Positions 34,720-43,347 of a DNA stretch of 64,000 nucleotides are shown one piece after another (position 1 is the first letter of the stretch; each line of letters starts with the position of its first letter). A program made the translations under genes and the position numbers. This stretch comes from Nitrospirota bacterium (GTDB lineage: Bacteria; Nitrospirota; Thermodesulfovibrionia; Thermodesulfovibrionales; JdFR-88): assembly GCA_021789555.1 (NCBI GenBank), contig JAJYJK010000004.1, positions 53,813 through 117,812 on the forward strand. The letters are read 5' to 3'. The notes beneath the pieces were generated by a model. It ran no database searches, was not told the origin of the DNA, and saw nothing but the letters and a program-made list of their open reading frames with translations.

Positions 34720-35165
34720 GCCTTGTGCGGGGTCCCTTCCAGGAGTATCTTCGCCGCGGCCCGCAACGCCAGCATGTAGCTGCCCGGCCCGAAACCGCTT
34801 ATCTGCCCAAGGGCAACCTCCGCAATGTAAGAGCGCCTGCGGAATTCCTCGCGCCTGTGGATGTTCGAGAGGTGCACCTCTATGACCGGCTTCCCCACCG
34901 CCGATATCGCGTCCCTGATCGCAATGGACGTGTGAGTGTAGGCCGCCGGATTTATGATGAGCAGGTCATAGTCGGCAGCCTGGATTTCATCAATTATCCC
35001 GGACTCGCTGTTCGTCTGCACGACGGAGAGCTCAAGACCGAGCCGGCCGGCCATCGCCTTCATCGCCTCGTTTATATGATCGAGCGTGGCCATTCCATAG
35101 ACCGAAACCTCGCGCTTGCCGAGCAGGTTTAAGTTTGGCCCGTGGATGACCTTCACCTTCGGCAT
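34716..35165 (-). CDS. aroQ: 3-Dehydroquinate dehydratase, type II
   Basis: A 149-residue dodecameric dehydratase of the shikimate pathway. The signature [16 protein letters not shown] gives the catalytic Tyr; [28 protein letters not shown] and [14 protein letters not shown] follow. The ATG at 35165 overlaps the preceding gene's stop (TGATG). A GTG one codon earlier is less likely. Confidence 0.96.
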   Translation of the reverse strand: MPKVKVIHGPNLNLLGKREVSVYGMATLDHINEAMKAMAGRLGLELSVVQTNSESGIIDEIQAADYDLLIINPAAYTHTSIAIRDAISAVGKPVIEVHLSNIHRREEFRRRSYIAEVALGQISGFGPGSYMLALRAAAKILLEGTPHKA

Positions 35166-35377
35166 CACTCGGGCTCCTGCGCCACTTTATAGCCGGCGTC
35201 TTTTATCGCCTGCTCTATCTCGGAGAGCCTCGTCCTGCCTTCGTCGTAGCGGACCACGGCCTTGCCTATCTCCACCTGCGAGCTTGCCACCCCGCTTACG
35301 GCTTCCACGGCCTTCTTCACAGCCATGACACAGTGCTGGCAGCTCATGCCCTCAATCCTGATGGTGGCCTCTGTCAT
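35165..35377 (-). CDS. Heavy-metal-associated (CopZ-like) small protein
   Basis: A 70-residue protein that is a single HMA fold. The metal-binding motif is GMSCQHC (Cys at 13 and 16), followed by [14 protein letters not shown]. Such proteins carry copper or other soft metals to P-type ATPases; the partner is not in this window. It overlaps aroQ at its stop and has GAGG just before the ATG. Confidence 0.88.
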   Translation of the reverse strand: MTEATIRIEGMSCQHCVMAVKKAVEAVSGVASSQVEIGKAVVRYDEGRTRLSEIEQAIKDAGYKVAQEPE

Positions 35378-35470
35378 CGAGATTCCTCCTGAAAAAATAA
35401 AAGCCGGTTTTTACCGAAAACCAGTCTACGGAACCTGAGATATTTCTTTAATCTTTATCTTTTAAAAAAA

Positions 35471-35866
35471 TCAGAAATCATTCTCTATCCGGGAGACGGC
35501 CTGCCTCAGGTAGAACCTGCCCTTTCCGAGGCTTCCCGCGCCAGATCTCATTACCAGGGCAATGAAGTATTCCGGATTGATCCTGCGGATTATTATAGCG
35601 CAGCTTCGCGCAAGGATGGTAATCTCGGCAGTGTCCCCGATTTGAAGATTTTTCGCGGCCCTGCCCGCCTCTCTTATGAGCTGCGAGGTCTCCGCCCCGA
35701 GGGTATCGGCGTCCATGATGCCGGAGTGGAGAGGTTCGTCCGTCCCGGAGACCCCGGAGGCGGCGGCCCCGGAGCCGACCGGGATGCCGTCTGTCCCGAG
35801 TATCATGGCAAAGAGCGCGCCCTCCACCTTTTCGATCACTTCCTTAAGGGCCTCTGAAAAAGTCAT
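35471..35866 (-). CDS. Roadblock/LC7 domain protein
   Basis: A 131-residue (139 with a TTG start at 35890) protein resembling roadblock/LC7, the fold of MglB-like regulators of small Ras-type GTPases. Visible are VIEKVEGALFAMILGTDGIPVG at the N-terminus and the AEITILARSCAIIIRRINPEYFIALVM strand region. The ATG at 35866 is inside the end of the TPR gene, so the two overlap and are likely coupled. No MglA-like GTPase is in the window. Function is inferred from fold only. Confidence 0.72.
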   Translation of the reverse strand: MTFSEALKEVIEKVEGALFAMILGTDGIPVGSGAAASGVSGTDEPLHSGIMDADTLGAETSQLIREAGRAAKNLQIGDTAEITILARSCAIIIRRINPEYFIALVMRSGAGSLGKGRFYLRQAVSRIENDF

Positions 35867-36917
35867 CCTTTTTTCTTTTGGCCGATTCAAGAAAGGCGCC
35901 GAGCATTGAAACCTTCACGTCGCCCTCGATGCCCAGGAGTTTTATCAGCATCCTCAGCTCTTCATGCCTCTGAAGGGCCTGAATATCCTCGGGATAAAGT
36001 TCCAGGTGTCTTCTCAGCCGGAGTAGCCCGCGCGCATACTCGCCCTCCCCAATCAGGGCATCGGCGGCCGAAAGGGCATCGGCGGCCGTTTCATCCGCTT
36101 CGCCGCCGGCTGTGGCGCCGTCCTCAATGACATTATCTTTCAGCACATCATCTTCAATGACATTGTCGGCCCCGGACTCGATTACAATCTCGCCGTCCTC
36201 TTCGCGGACACCCCCCGAGTTTTCCTCAAACCAGCCGGCCAAATCTTCCTCGGCAGCGGCGGGTCCCTCTGCGGCCTGTCCCCGGGCCGGGCTTTCACTT
36301 TCATTCGGGCCTTCAGCCCCTGGGCTCTCCCCCGCCTCGGGAGTCCCGTCATCAATTCTGAGGTCCCCCGGGGATTCCCCTGTCCCGAAATCGGTTTTGC
36401 CTTCCGCTTCCGTGGCGGGATTGGCGACAGGCGGCTCAGGCGCCACGGCCATCGGCTCTTCGGCCGGGGGCTCGGCCTCTGCCGGTGCTTCCCCGGGCGC
36501 TTCGTTTTCATCCGCGGCATTGACGCCACTTAGTCTCTCCAGGGTCTTTTTTGCCTCCAGGTCCATGGGGTTTAGGCGAATAACGATCTCGAACGCCTTT
36601 TTTGCGTCCTCCAGGTCCCCCAGGCGCAGATGGATTTCAGCAAGCTTTCTCTGGGCAAAGAGATTGTCCGGGATGGCATCGGCCACACGCCTGAATTCCG
36701 CAATAGCGCCCTCCAGGTTGTCTTCCTCGAGGTAGAGCTTCCCCAGGGCGACCCGCGCGCTCATGTAGTCGGGCTGCCTTTCAAGCCCATCCCGAAGGAC
36801 CTGGACCGCCTCCTCACGCATGCCCGCCTTTCTCAGCTCATCGGCAAGGGGGATGAAGAGCCTGGACGAGGGGTCTTTCTGGACCCTTTCCTTCAATCTC
36901 TCCAATTCACCGGGCAT
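35844..36917 (-). CDS. TPR protein with acidic Pro/Ala/Glu-rich linker
   Basis: A 357-residue protein. Residues 1-125 hold about three TPR motifs (YMSARVALGKLYLEEDNLEG, LFAQRKLAEIHLRLGDLEDA). Residues 130-280 are a low-complexity Glu/Ala/Pro/Gly linker that is probably disordered. The last 60 residues contain another repeat-like segment (GEYARGLLRLRRHLELYPED). There is no signal peptide. It overlaps the roadblock gene, which suggests that they act together, possibly in polarity or surface-machine regulation, but this is inference. Confidence 0.75.
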   Translation of the reverse strand: MPGELERLKERVQKDPSSRLFIPLADELRKAGMREEAVQVLRDGLERQPDYMSARVALGKLYLEEDNLEGAIAEFRRVADAIPDNLFAQRKLAEIHLRLGDLEDAKKAFEIVIRLNPMDLEAKKTLERLSGVNAADENEAPGEAPAEAEPPAEEPMAVAPEPPVANPATEAEGKTDFGTGESPGDLRIDDGTPEAGESPGAEGPNESESPARGQAAEGPAAAEEDLAGWFEENSGGVREEDGEIVIESGADNVIEDDVLKDNVIEDGATAGGEADETAADALSAADALIGEGEYARGLLRLRRHLELYPEDIQALQRHEELRMLIKLLGIEGDVKVSMLGAFLESAKRKKDDFFRGP

Positions 36918-36947
36918 TGTAGATTTTCAAATAATGGTATTTAAAAG

Positions 36948-38150
36948 TCAAGTTTTAAGAAGATGTGAAATACTGTCAAGTACCGCATTGGCAACGTCTT
37001 GCTTGTCCATAAGCGGAATCTCCCGGATGTCCCCGCCGCGGGCGATTATCGTTACCGCATTTGTCCCGCAGTCGAAACCGGCCCCCGGCCTCGTGACATC
37101 GTTAAAAATGATCATGTCCAGCCCTTTTTTCTCGAGCTTCTGCCGGGCCCTGCCGGTATCGGGCCCGGTCTCGGCCGCGAATCCGACCGTGAAGGGTTTC
37201 TTCTTCCGCCGGGAGACCTCAAGCAAAATATCATGCGTTGCTTTAAGTTTCAGGCTCAATTTATCTGATTTTGCCAATTTTTTCCCGAATGTCTCTTCGG
37301 GGGTAAAATCGGCCGGCGCGGCGGCCATAATCAATATTTGGGCGTTATTTATCTCTGCCAGGACGGCCTTTTCCATCTGGGCCGCGGTCTCCACGCGGAT
37401 TAATTTCCCGATGCCGGCGGGCGGGCTTATGGCGGCGGGGCCGCTTACAAGGGTGACGTCCGCCCCGCGGGCGGCGGCGGCCTTCGCCAGGGCAAACCCC
37501 ATCCTGCCGCTTGAGCGGTTGGAGATGAACCTCACGGGATCTATCGCCTCCCTGGTGGGGCCCGCGGTCACAAGCACCCGCCGGCCTTGAAAGTCCTTGC
37601 CGGTCAGGGCGTCCCGTGCGGCCTCCACAATCTTCTCCACCGCGGCCATCCGGCCCACGCCGGCGGCCCCGCAGGCGAGCGCCCCCTCTTCCGGGGCCAT
37701 CTCGATCACTGCCAGCCCGCCTTTAAGAAAATCCAGGTTCCTCCTGAAAGCCGGATGCGCGTACATCGCGGGATTCATGGCGGGAGCGACGAGTGTTTTC
37801 CCCCTATAAGCCAGAAAACATGCCGTAAGGATGTCGTCCGCTATCCCCAGGGCCATTTTGCCCAGGGTATTGGCGGTGGCCGGGGCCACGATGAACAGGT
37901 CGGCGGCCGCGGCAAGATTCACATGCGCCAGGGGTTCGCCTTCCCAGAGGCCGGTGAGGGGTTTTTGGCCGGACGCAAGCTCCAGTGAAAGGGGCGTGAT
38001 AAAATTCAAGGAAGCGGATGTCATTATCACTCTGACATCCGCTTCCTCGTCTTTCAGTCTCCGGACAAGCTCGACCGCCTTGTATGCGGCAACGCTGCCG
38101 GTGACCCCCAAAAGCAGGTTTTTATTCTTTAGGGGGCTCCTCTTCGCCAT
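36948..38150 (-). CDS. coaBC: Bifunctional phosphopantothenoylcysteine decarboxylase/synthetase
   Basis: A 400-residue fusion that makes 4'-phosphopantetheine for coenzyme A. The CoaC half begins LLLGVTGSVAAYKAVELVRR and includes APATANTLGKMALGIADD, APAMNPAMY and the catalytic Cys of ACGAAGVGRM; the CoaB half starts VLVTAGPTREAIDPVRFISN. I chose the ATG at 38150 (MAKRSPLKNKNLLL); the longer open frame to 38276 runs through rpoZ and is Arg-rich shadow. The start overlaps the rpoZ end by 29 bases. It belongs to a coaBC-rpoZ-gmk-remA-yicC block. Confidence 0.95.
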   Translation of the reverse strand: MAKRSPLKNKNLLLGVTGSVAAYKAVELVRRLKDEEADVRVIMTSASLNFITPLSLELASGQKPLTGLWEGEPLAHVNLAAAADLFIVAPATANTLGKMALGIADDILTACFLAYRGKTLVAPAMNPAMYAHPAFRRNLDFLKGGLAVIEMAPEEGALACGAAGVGRMAAVEKIVEAARDALTGKDFQGRRVLVTAGPTREAIDPVRFISNRSSGRMGFALAKAAAARGADVTLVSGPAAISPPAGIGKLIRVETAAQMEKAVLAEINNAQILIMAAAPADFTPEETFGKKLAKSDKLSLKLKATHDILLEVSRRKKKPFTVGFAAETGPDTGRARQKLEKKGLDMIIFNDVTRPGAGFDCGTNAVTIIARGGDIREIPLMDKQDVANAVLDSISHLLKT

Positions 38151-38526
38151 TTTTTTCCACAAACAGCTCCTCGAGGCCCTCCTTGCTCTTCTCTTCCTTC
38201 TCGTGCAGGTACACCTTGAGGTCGCGTTCCAGTTCCGTGAGCTCCTCCACCCTCGCCTCGCGCTTCTTCGTCTCAAGGAGACGGCGCATATCGAGTTTCT
38301 TTGCCTCTTCGAGGGCGGTGCGCGCCTCTTCGCCGGTCAGAAACTCAAGCACGTTTTCCACGGCTTCGAGAATGCCCTGCGAGGCCACCTTCTTGTATTT
38401 GCTCGGCAGTTTCGGCTTGGCGCCAAGGGAAAGGTCTTTCGCCCTCTGCGAGGCGATGGCCACCAGACGGAACCTGCTGTCTATATTCTTCTTCTCTGTC
38501 TTGACGGGCAGCGAGATTATATCCAT
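38122..38526 (-). CDS. rpoZ: RNA polymerase omega subunit
   Basis: A 134-residue omega subunit, which helps assemble RNA polymerase and, in many bacteria, contributes to a ppGpp site. The core SRFRLVAIASQRAKDLSLGA and KYKKVASQ is at residues 17-50. The C-terminal 80 residues are a long charged helical extension ending in NGEEEPPKE, longer than the roughly 70-90 residues of most omega proteins. It lies between gmk and coaBC with overlaps on both sides. Confidence 0.9.
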   Translation of the reverse strand: MDIISLPVKTEKKNIDSRFRLVAIASQRAKDLSLGAKPKLPSKYKKVASQGILEAVENVLEFLTGEEARTALEEAKKLDMRRLLETKKREARVEELTELERDLKVYLHEKEEKSKEGLEELFVEKNGEEEPPKE

Positions 38527-39170
38527 CAGCCCACCTCCTTTTTCTCCAGCTTGAAATGTTTCTCCACCCAGGCCCGGTCTAGCCTCCCCAGGCGCGCCCT
38601 GTCGGCCAGTATGACCGCCTTCAGACGCTCCAGGGCCTCTTCGAGCCTATCGTTCACTATAACATAATCGTACATTTCGTATTGCATTACCTCGCCAATC
38701 GCGTTTTGCAGCCTCAGTTCCACCTGCTCCCTGGAGTCGGTCTTCCGGCCTTCGAGCCTCTGTCTGAGGGCCTCCAGAGACGGGGGCAGGATGAATATAT
38801 ACAGCGCCTCCGGCAGCCCCTTGCCCTTGCCTTTTTTCCCCCTGATCTGTCTTGCGCCCTGCGTGTCTATGTCGAGTATGACGTCCAACCCGCGCGCAAG
38901 CAGCCGCTTAAGGTCCTTAAGCGAAGTCCCGTAGCGGTTCCCATGGACCTCGGCGCTTTCAAGAAATTCGCCCTTCCCGACCATCGAGGCGAATTCTCCC
39001 TCCGCTATGAAATGGTAATCAATGCCGTCAACTTCCCCCGTTCTGGGCTTTCTCGTGGTGTACGAGACCGACTCCTCTATTGCGGGCAGGCTCTTTAACA
39101 CCTCGCGCACAAGCGTCGTCTTGCCCGCGCCGGAGGGGGCCGATATTATGAAAAGGGTGCCTTCACTCAT
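38526..39170 (-). CDS. gmk: Guanylate kinase
   Basis: A 214-residue enzyme that phosphorylates GMP. The P-loop is [16 protein letters not shown]. The GMP-binding region has [20 protein letters not shown], and the lid and C-terminal part follow ([12 protein letters not shown]). Its start overlaps the remA stop, and its stop touches the rpoZ ATG. Confidence 0.97.
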   Translation of the reverse strand: MSEGTLFIISAPSGAGKTTLVREVLKSLPAIEESVSYTTRKPRTGEVDGIDYHFIAEGEFASMVGKGEFLESAEVHGNRYGTSLKDLKRLLARGLDVILDIDTQGARQIRGKKGKGKGLPEALYIFILPPSLEALRQRLEGRKTDSREQVELRLQNAIGEVMQYEMYDYVIVNDRLEEALERLKAVILADRARLGRLDRAWVEKHFKLEKKEVG

Positions 39171-39447
39171 TCTGCGCCGGTCTGCCCAAAAACCTCTGCG
39201 TGATGGTCTCGGCCTGAAGGGCGGAAAGTATCACATGGTCGCTGTCGGTTATCAGGATGGACCGTGTGCGCCTGCCCTCGGTTGCGTCAACGAGCTTGCC
39301 CCTCTCGCGCGCCTCTTCCCTCAGGCGTTTCATCGGGGCGGACCCCGGGGTCAGTATGGCCACCACCTTCGCCCCCGCCACCATGTTGCCGAAACCTATA
39401 TTGACGAGGACCGGGGCCAGATCGTCTTTTTTAGCCGGCATACTCAT
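39163..39447 (-). CDS. remA: RemA-like (DUF370) regulator
   Basis: A 94-residue DUF370 protein. In Bacillus, RemA is a DNA-binding activator of biofilm matrix genes. The diagnostic region is [20 protein letters not shown], then [20 protein letters not shown] and [20 protein letters not shown]. It is in the near-universal gmk-remA-yicC order of these lineages. The regulatory targets here are unknown. Confidence 0.9.
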   Translation of the reverse strand: MSMPAKKDDLAPVLVNIGFGNMVAGAKVVAILTPGSAPMKRLREEARERGKLVDATEGRRTRSILITDSDHVILSALQAETITQRFLGRPAQNE

Positions 39448-40289
39448 TGAAGGTTCTGGACCTGCTGCCGGATCCTCTCCACCTCGGTCTTGAACTCGAT
39501 CACCCTGGCGGTTATCTCCATATCAGTTGTCTTTGAGCCGATAGTGTTGGCTTCCCTGTGAAGCTCCTGCAGCAGGAAATCAAGCTCTCTGCCTATTTTA
39601 TCATTACTTGCGATGATTTTTTCCATCTGCCCGAGATGGCCCGTGATCCTCGTGAGCTCCTCCGCGATGTCGGCCTTCTCGGCCAGAATTGCGGACTCCT
39701 GCATCAGCCGCCCCTCGTCCCACCCGGTCTCCTGGAGCATCGATTTTATCTTCGAGGCGAACCTTTCCTTGAGGCCCGAAAGGGTCACGGGCAAGAGCTC
39801 TTTCATCCGGCCGTTTATGCGTTCGAGCGCGCCCAGGCGCGAGGTTACGTCTTCGGCTATCATCCGGCCCTCTTTTATCCTCATCGCCTCGACCTGGGAA
39901 ATCGCATCTTCGAACGCCTCCGTGAATGAGACGATATCGCAGCTCGTCTCCTCCGAGATAAAGAGGTCCTTCATGAGGGCGAGTTCCCGGATGCCGGCCG
40001 GCCCGGCGATGGAGAGCTCACGCCTGAGCCCCTCCAGGGCCTCGTACACCTGCCCGGCCTTCGAGACGTCGAGACTAAATCCCTGCTTGCCGGATTTTAC
40101 GGTCACGAAGACATCGAATCTGCCCCTGGCGAACCTGCCCCTTATGATGTTTCTGAGAGGGACTTCCTGCTCCATGAGGCCCGGGGGGAGCCGTAAATTC
40201 ATTTCGAGAAACCTGCTGTTTAAAGAACGCACCTCAACCCTGAAATCGCCTTTTTCGGAAGAGCCGAAACCCGTCATTCCCTGTAGCAT
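39444..40289 (-). CDS. yicC: YicC/YloC-family endoribonuclease-like protein
   Basis: A 281-residue YicC protein. Family blocks are [37 protein letters not shown], and the C-terminal [20 protein letters not shown]. coli YicC is a ribonuclease. It leads the remA-gmk-rpoZ-coaBC block with four-base overlap to remA. Its upstream spacer faces the first OmcS-like gene. Confidence 0.94.
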   Translation of the reverse strand: MLQGMTGFGSSEKGDFRVEVRSLNSRFLEMNLRLPPGLMEQEVPLRNIIRGRFARGRFDVFVTVKSGKQGFSLDVSKAGQVYEALEGLRRELSIAGPAGIRELALMKDLFISEETSCDIVSFTEAFEDAISQVEAMRIKEGRMIAEDVTSRLGALERINGRMKELLPVTLSGLKERFASKIKSMLQETGWDEGRLMQESAILAEKADIAEELTRITGHLGQMEKIIASNDKIGRELDFLLQELHREANTIGSKTTDMEITARVIEFKTEVERIRQQVQNLQ

Positions 40290-40540
40290 AGTTATGATAT
40301 TAAATCAGGAGCCGGCTTTAGTCAAAGAAAAAGCGGGAAAAGGGGGGGAAGAAAAAGGAGGGAAAGAGTTGCCAAGGCCCGTGAAAACAATTAGAATTTA
40401 ATCTGTAACGGCATTGCGTCTGCGAAGCAACTCCAAAGGCAAAGCACGGCAAAACCCCAAAAACCCGGCAGTAAAGTGAAACCTCTGACGCGCGGGCCGC
40501 GCCACGCAGACCGCGCTCCAGGGGCCTTTGAGGCGGCCGC

Positions 40541-41857
40541 ATGAAGATTGCCCGCAAAACGATAGCCGGCCTGCTGCCGGCCCTTTCCCTCTGCCTCGCG
40601 GTGGCCGTCCGGCTCGCGGCGGGGCCGGACGTCGCCCTCGCCTTCCATAACGGGGGCACCGGGGACTGTGGCGACTGTCACACCACGCACAGGGCCGGGG
40701 CCATTGCCGAAAATGCCGCAACGGCGCAAGGCGTTTATATGTTGAAGGGGTCTGACGCGAGTTCGACATGCCTGAACTGCCATCAGGCGGCCGGCCTGGC
40801 GGGGCCGACCGGCCAGTATGTAAGCACCCCGGAGTCCGAGATGCCGGCCGGCGTCCCTCCAAAACAGATGACGCCCGGCGGAGATTTCGGCTGGCTCAAA
40901 AAAAATTACACCTGGAAGGCGCCCGGCTCCGGCATGCGGGCAAGCCCTGGATACATGCACGGCCACAGCATAGTCGCAGTCGATTACGGCTACAGCGCGG
41001 ACCCGGTAATCACGAGGGCCCCCGGCGGCGCGTATCCCGCCTCGGCCCTTTCATGCACCAGTTGCCATGACCCGCACGGGACCTACCGGAGGATCATAAA
41101 CGGCGCGATTGCCTCCTCGGGGGCGAAGATCTGCAATTCCGGCTCATACGACACAAGCCCAGACCCCACTGCGGACTGCCCTGTCGGGGTCTACAGGCTC
41201 CTCGGGGGCATCGGATACCAGCCCGCAAGCCTTAACGGTTACTCGTTTACCGCCGACCCTCCGGCCGCCGTCGCTCCATCGGTCTACAACAGGTCCGAGG
41301 AAACGACCGAGACCCGTGTCGCCTACGGCTCCGGGATGTCCGAATGGTGCGAAAACTGCCATTCCATAAATCCCGGCAACGGCCGGCACAGCCACCCGGC
41401 CGGCAGTCCGGCCAAGCTGGGGACCCTGGCCAAATACTACAATATGTACGTAAAGAGCGGGGATGTTACCGGCACCAGCGCCTCCTCCTATTCATCGCTT
41501 GTACCCTTCGAGGAGGGCACATCCGACTACAGGACCCTTCGGTCCCACGCCAAAAACGACGACTCCTACCTGCGGGGGCCGGACGCAAACTCCAACGTCA
41601 TGTGCCTTACCTGCCACCGGGCGCACGCATCGGGCTGGGATTTCGGCCTGCGGTTCAACACGTACGACCAGGACTTCATTACAACGGAGGCCCAGACGGG
41701 CGCCCCCCTCTGGCCGGGCACCGACACGACCCGCAACGCGCAATGGTCCATGGGGCGGACATCCGAGGAGACCAGAAGGGCCTACTACAATATCCCCGCA
41801 AGGAGGCTCTCGCCATACCAGAGGACGCTCTGCAACAAATGCCACATCCGGGACTAA
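40541..41857 (+). CDS. OmcS/OmcT-like hexaheme outer-surface cytochrome (copy 1)
   Basis: A 438-residue exported protein. The signal peptide ends at about Ala34, giving a mature start FHNGG. Six CxxCH motifs begin at Cys43, 77, 172, 270, 355 and 431. Between them are blocks I recognise from Geobacter OmcS: DMPAG-type and MTPGGDFGW, the TYTW-type strand, SCHDPHG, GVYRLLGGIGYQP, AVAPSVYNRSE, RVAYGSGMSEWCENCH, VPFEEGTSDY, CLTCHRAHASG and LCNKCH. OmcS polymerises into a conductive filament of stacked hemes; this homologue is likely to be an outer-surface electron carrier and possible filament subunit. GAGG is seven bases before the ATG. Copy 2 follows 77 bases later. Confidence 0.9.
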   Translation: MKIARKTIAGLLPALSLCLAVAVRLAAGPDVALAFHNGGTGDCGDCHTTHRAGAIAENAATAQGVYMLKGSDASSTCLNCHQAAGLAGPTGQYVSTPESEMPAGVPPKQMTPGGDFGWLKKNYTWKAPGSGMRASPGYMHGHSIVAVDYGYSADPVITRAPGGAYPASALSCTSCHDPHGTYRRIINGAIASSGAKICNSGSYDTSPDPTADCPVGVYRLLGGIGYQPASLNGYSFTADPPAAVAPSVYNRSEETTETRVAYGSGMSEWCENCHSINPGNGRHSHPAGSPAKLGTLAKYYNMYVKSGDVTGTSASSYSSLVPFEEGTSDYRTLRSHAKNDDSYLRGPDANSNVMCLTCHRAHASGWDFGLRFNTYDQDFITTEAQTGAPLWPGTDTTRNAQWSMGRTSEETRRAYYNIPARRLSPYQRTLCNKCHIRD

Positions 41858-41896
41858 CGCAGCCCCCGGAATTTGAGGTCTTTTGCCAATTACATC

Positions 41897-41926
41897 TTTA
41901 CATTTTCAAATGCTGCATTTTAAAAT
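41897..41926 (+). promoter_or_regulatory. Probable promoter of OmcS-like copy 2, very short leader
   Basis: TTTACA (41897-41902) and TAAAAT (41921-41926) are 18 bases apart, and the ATG follows at 41935. The predicted transcript would start almost at the ATG, and there is no Shine-Dalgarno, so the mRNA may be nearly leaderless. Copy 2 could therefore be expressed independently of copy 1. Confidence 0.5.
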
Positions 41927-41934
41927 ATAGCCGC

Positions 41935-43347
41935 ATGAAAGAGACAGTGGTTGCCTTGGCCCTTATGGCGATGGTCATCGCCGGTATTGACGGTAAGGGG
42001 TGGGCGTTCCACGACGGCGGCGTCGGCGCATGCGACGGATGCCACACGATGCACAACTCCATCGGCGGCCAGCCGGTGCAGCTCAAAAACGGGGCCGTAC
42101 CCTCCGCCACCGTGGGCCAGGCGTCCAACGCATACCTGATGAAGGGCACGGACCCCAGCTCCACCTGCCTTAATTGCCACCAGGAGACGGGAAACGCGGC
42201 CGCCACCGGCCAGTTCATAAGCACCTCCCCGGCGGACATGCCCGCCGGCTATCCGCCCATAGAGCTCACCCCCGGAGGGGATTTCGGATGGCTCCAAAAA
42301 ACATATACATGGGTGTACAGCGGCACGCAGTACACCGACCCGGGCCAAAACCACGGGCATAACATCGTCGCGGCCGATTTCAATTACGTGAAGGACTCCA
42401 CAATCATAACGGCCCCGGGCGGCACATATCCCGCCTCCGCCCTCTCCTGCATAAGCTGCCACGACCCCCACGGAAAATACAGGAGAAACTCTGGCGGAAG
42501 CATCACAAAGGGCGGGAGCCCCATAATCGGGTCCGGCTCCTACAATACAAGCCCGACCCCCGCGGCGGGCCAGGCAGTAGGCGTTTACAGGCTCCTGGGA
42601 GGCGTTGGATACCAGCCGGGTTATCTGCTGGGCAGTTATGCCTTTAGCTACGCCCCGCCGCCCGCCGTCGCCCCATCGGTCTATAACCAGTCGGAGAGCA
42701 CCTATCCGGTCCGCGTGGCCTACGGCAGCGACGGCTCCAGCAACGGGATGTCCTTCTGGTGCAGAAACTGCCATCCGAATATACACACCTCCAGCGGCCC
42801 GTCGGCGCCCTTGAACGTCTATAATCAAACGTACAGTTTCCCGCAAACCCACCCGATTGAGAGCTATTTGAGCATGGGAACAAACAACAATTACAACGCG
42901 TATATAGAATCGGGGGTCTACACGGGCACTCAGAGCACATCCTACTGGTCCATCGTGCCCTATGAGGAAAACAACTTGAATTACTCGACCCTTGCATCCC
43001 ACGCAAACAATAACGGCAGCTATCTTACGGGACCGTCAAGCAGCGACTACGTCTCCTGCATGACCTGCCACAGGGCGCACGCCACGGGATGGGACTACAT
43101 GCTCCGCTTCAACTATTTGGGCATACCGGACGGCAACCACGGCTGGACCCAGATCATAGACGACAACAGCGGCGGAGCGGTTTGGCCGGACCCGGTCCTC
43201 GACCCTTATAAGGCCATGGGACGCACCACAACGGAAACGCAGCAGGCCTATTACGGCAGACCGGCAACCACCTACGCGGCCGTCCAGTACGTCCTGTGCA
43301 ATAAATGCCATTACGCCGGCATGATGGGCGGGGGCAGCGGCCGGTAA
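41935..43347 (+). CDS. OmcS/OmcT-like hexaheme outer-surface cytochrome (copy 2)
   Basis: A 470-residue protein. The ATG at 41935 gives a signal peptide cut after Ala24, mature start FHDGGVGACDGCHTMHNS, nearly the OmcS N-terminus. A longer reading from 41344 overlaps copy 1 out of frame and is rejected. CxxCH motifs begin at Cys33, 78, 172, 276, 375 and 455. Shared blocks are TPGGDFGWLQKTYTW, GHNIVAADFNYV, GGTYPASALSCISCHDPHGK, GVYRLLGGVGYQP and AVAPSVYNQSE. It is closer than copy 1 to OmcS in several of these. The tail GMMGGGSGR extends past the last heme. The 3' end overlaps bioD on the opposite strand. Confidence 0.9.
   Translation: MKETVVALALMAMVIAGIDGKGWAFHDGGVGACDGCHTMHNSIGGQPVQLKNGAVPSATVGQASNAYLMKGTDPSSTCLNCHQETGNAAATGQFISTSPADMPAGYPPIELTPGGDFGWLQKTYTWVYSGTQYTDPGQNHGHNIVAADFNYVKDSTIITAPGGTYPASALSCISCHDPHGKYRRNSGGSITKGGSPIIGSGSYNTSPTPAAGQAVGVYRLLGGVGYQPGYLLGSYAFSYAPPPAVAPSVYNQSESTYPVRVAYGSDGSSNGMSFWCRNCHPNIHTSSGPSAPLNVYNQTYSFPQTHPIESYLSMGTNNNYNAYIESGVYTGTQSTSYWSIVPYEENNLNYSTLASHANNNGSYLTGPSSSDYVSCMTCHRAHATGWDYMLRFNYLGIPDGNHGWTQIIDDNSGGAVWPDPVLDPYKAMGRTTTETQQAYYGRPATTYAAVQYVLCNKCHYAGMMGGGSGR

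Noticed and set aside
36948-38276. Longer N-terminus for coaBC
   Set aside because: The first 42 residues are an Arg-rich reading of the rpoZ gene in another frame; the ATG at 38150 begins the real family N-terminus.
41344-43347. 667-residue frame covering both cytochrome genes
   Set aside because: The part before 41935 is in a shifted frame over copy 1 and has no heme motifs or signal. The real start is the ATG at 41935, which begins a signal peptide.
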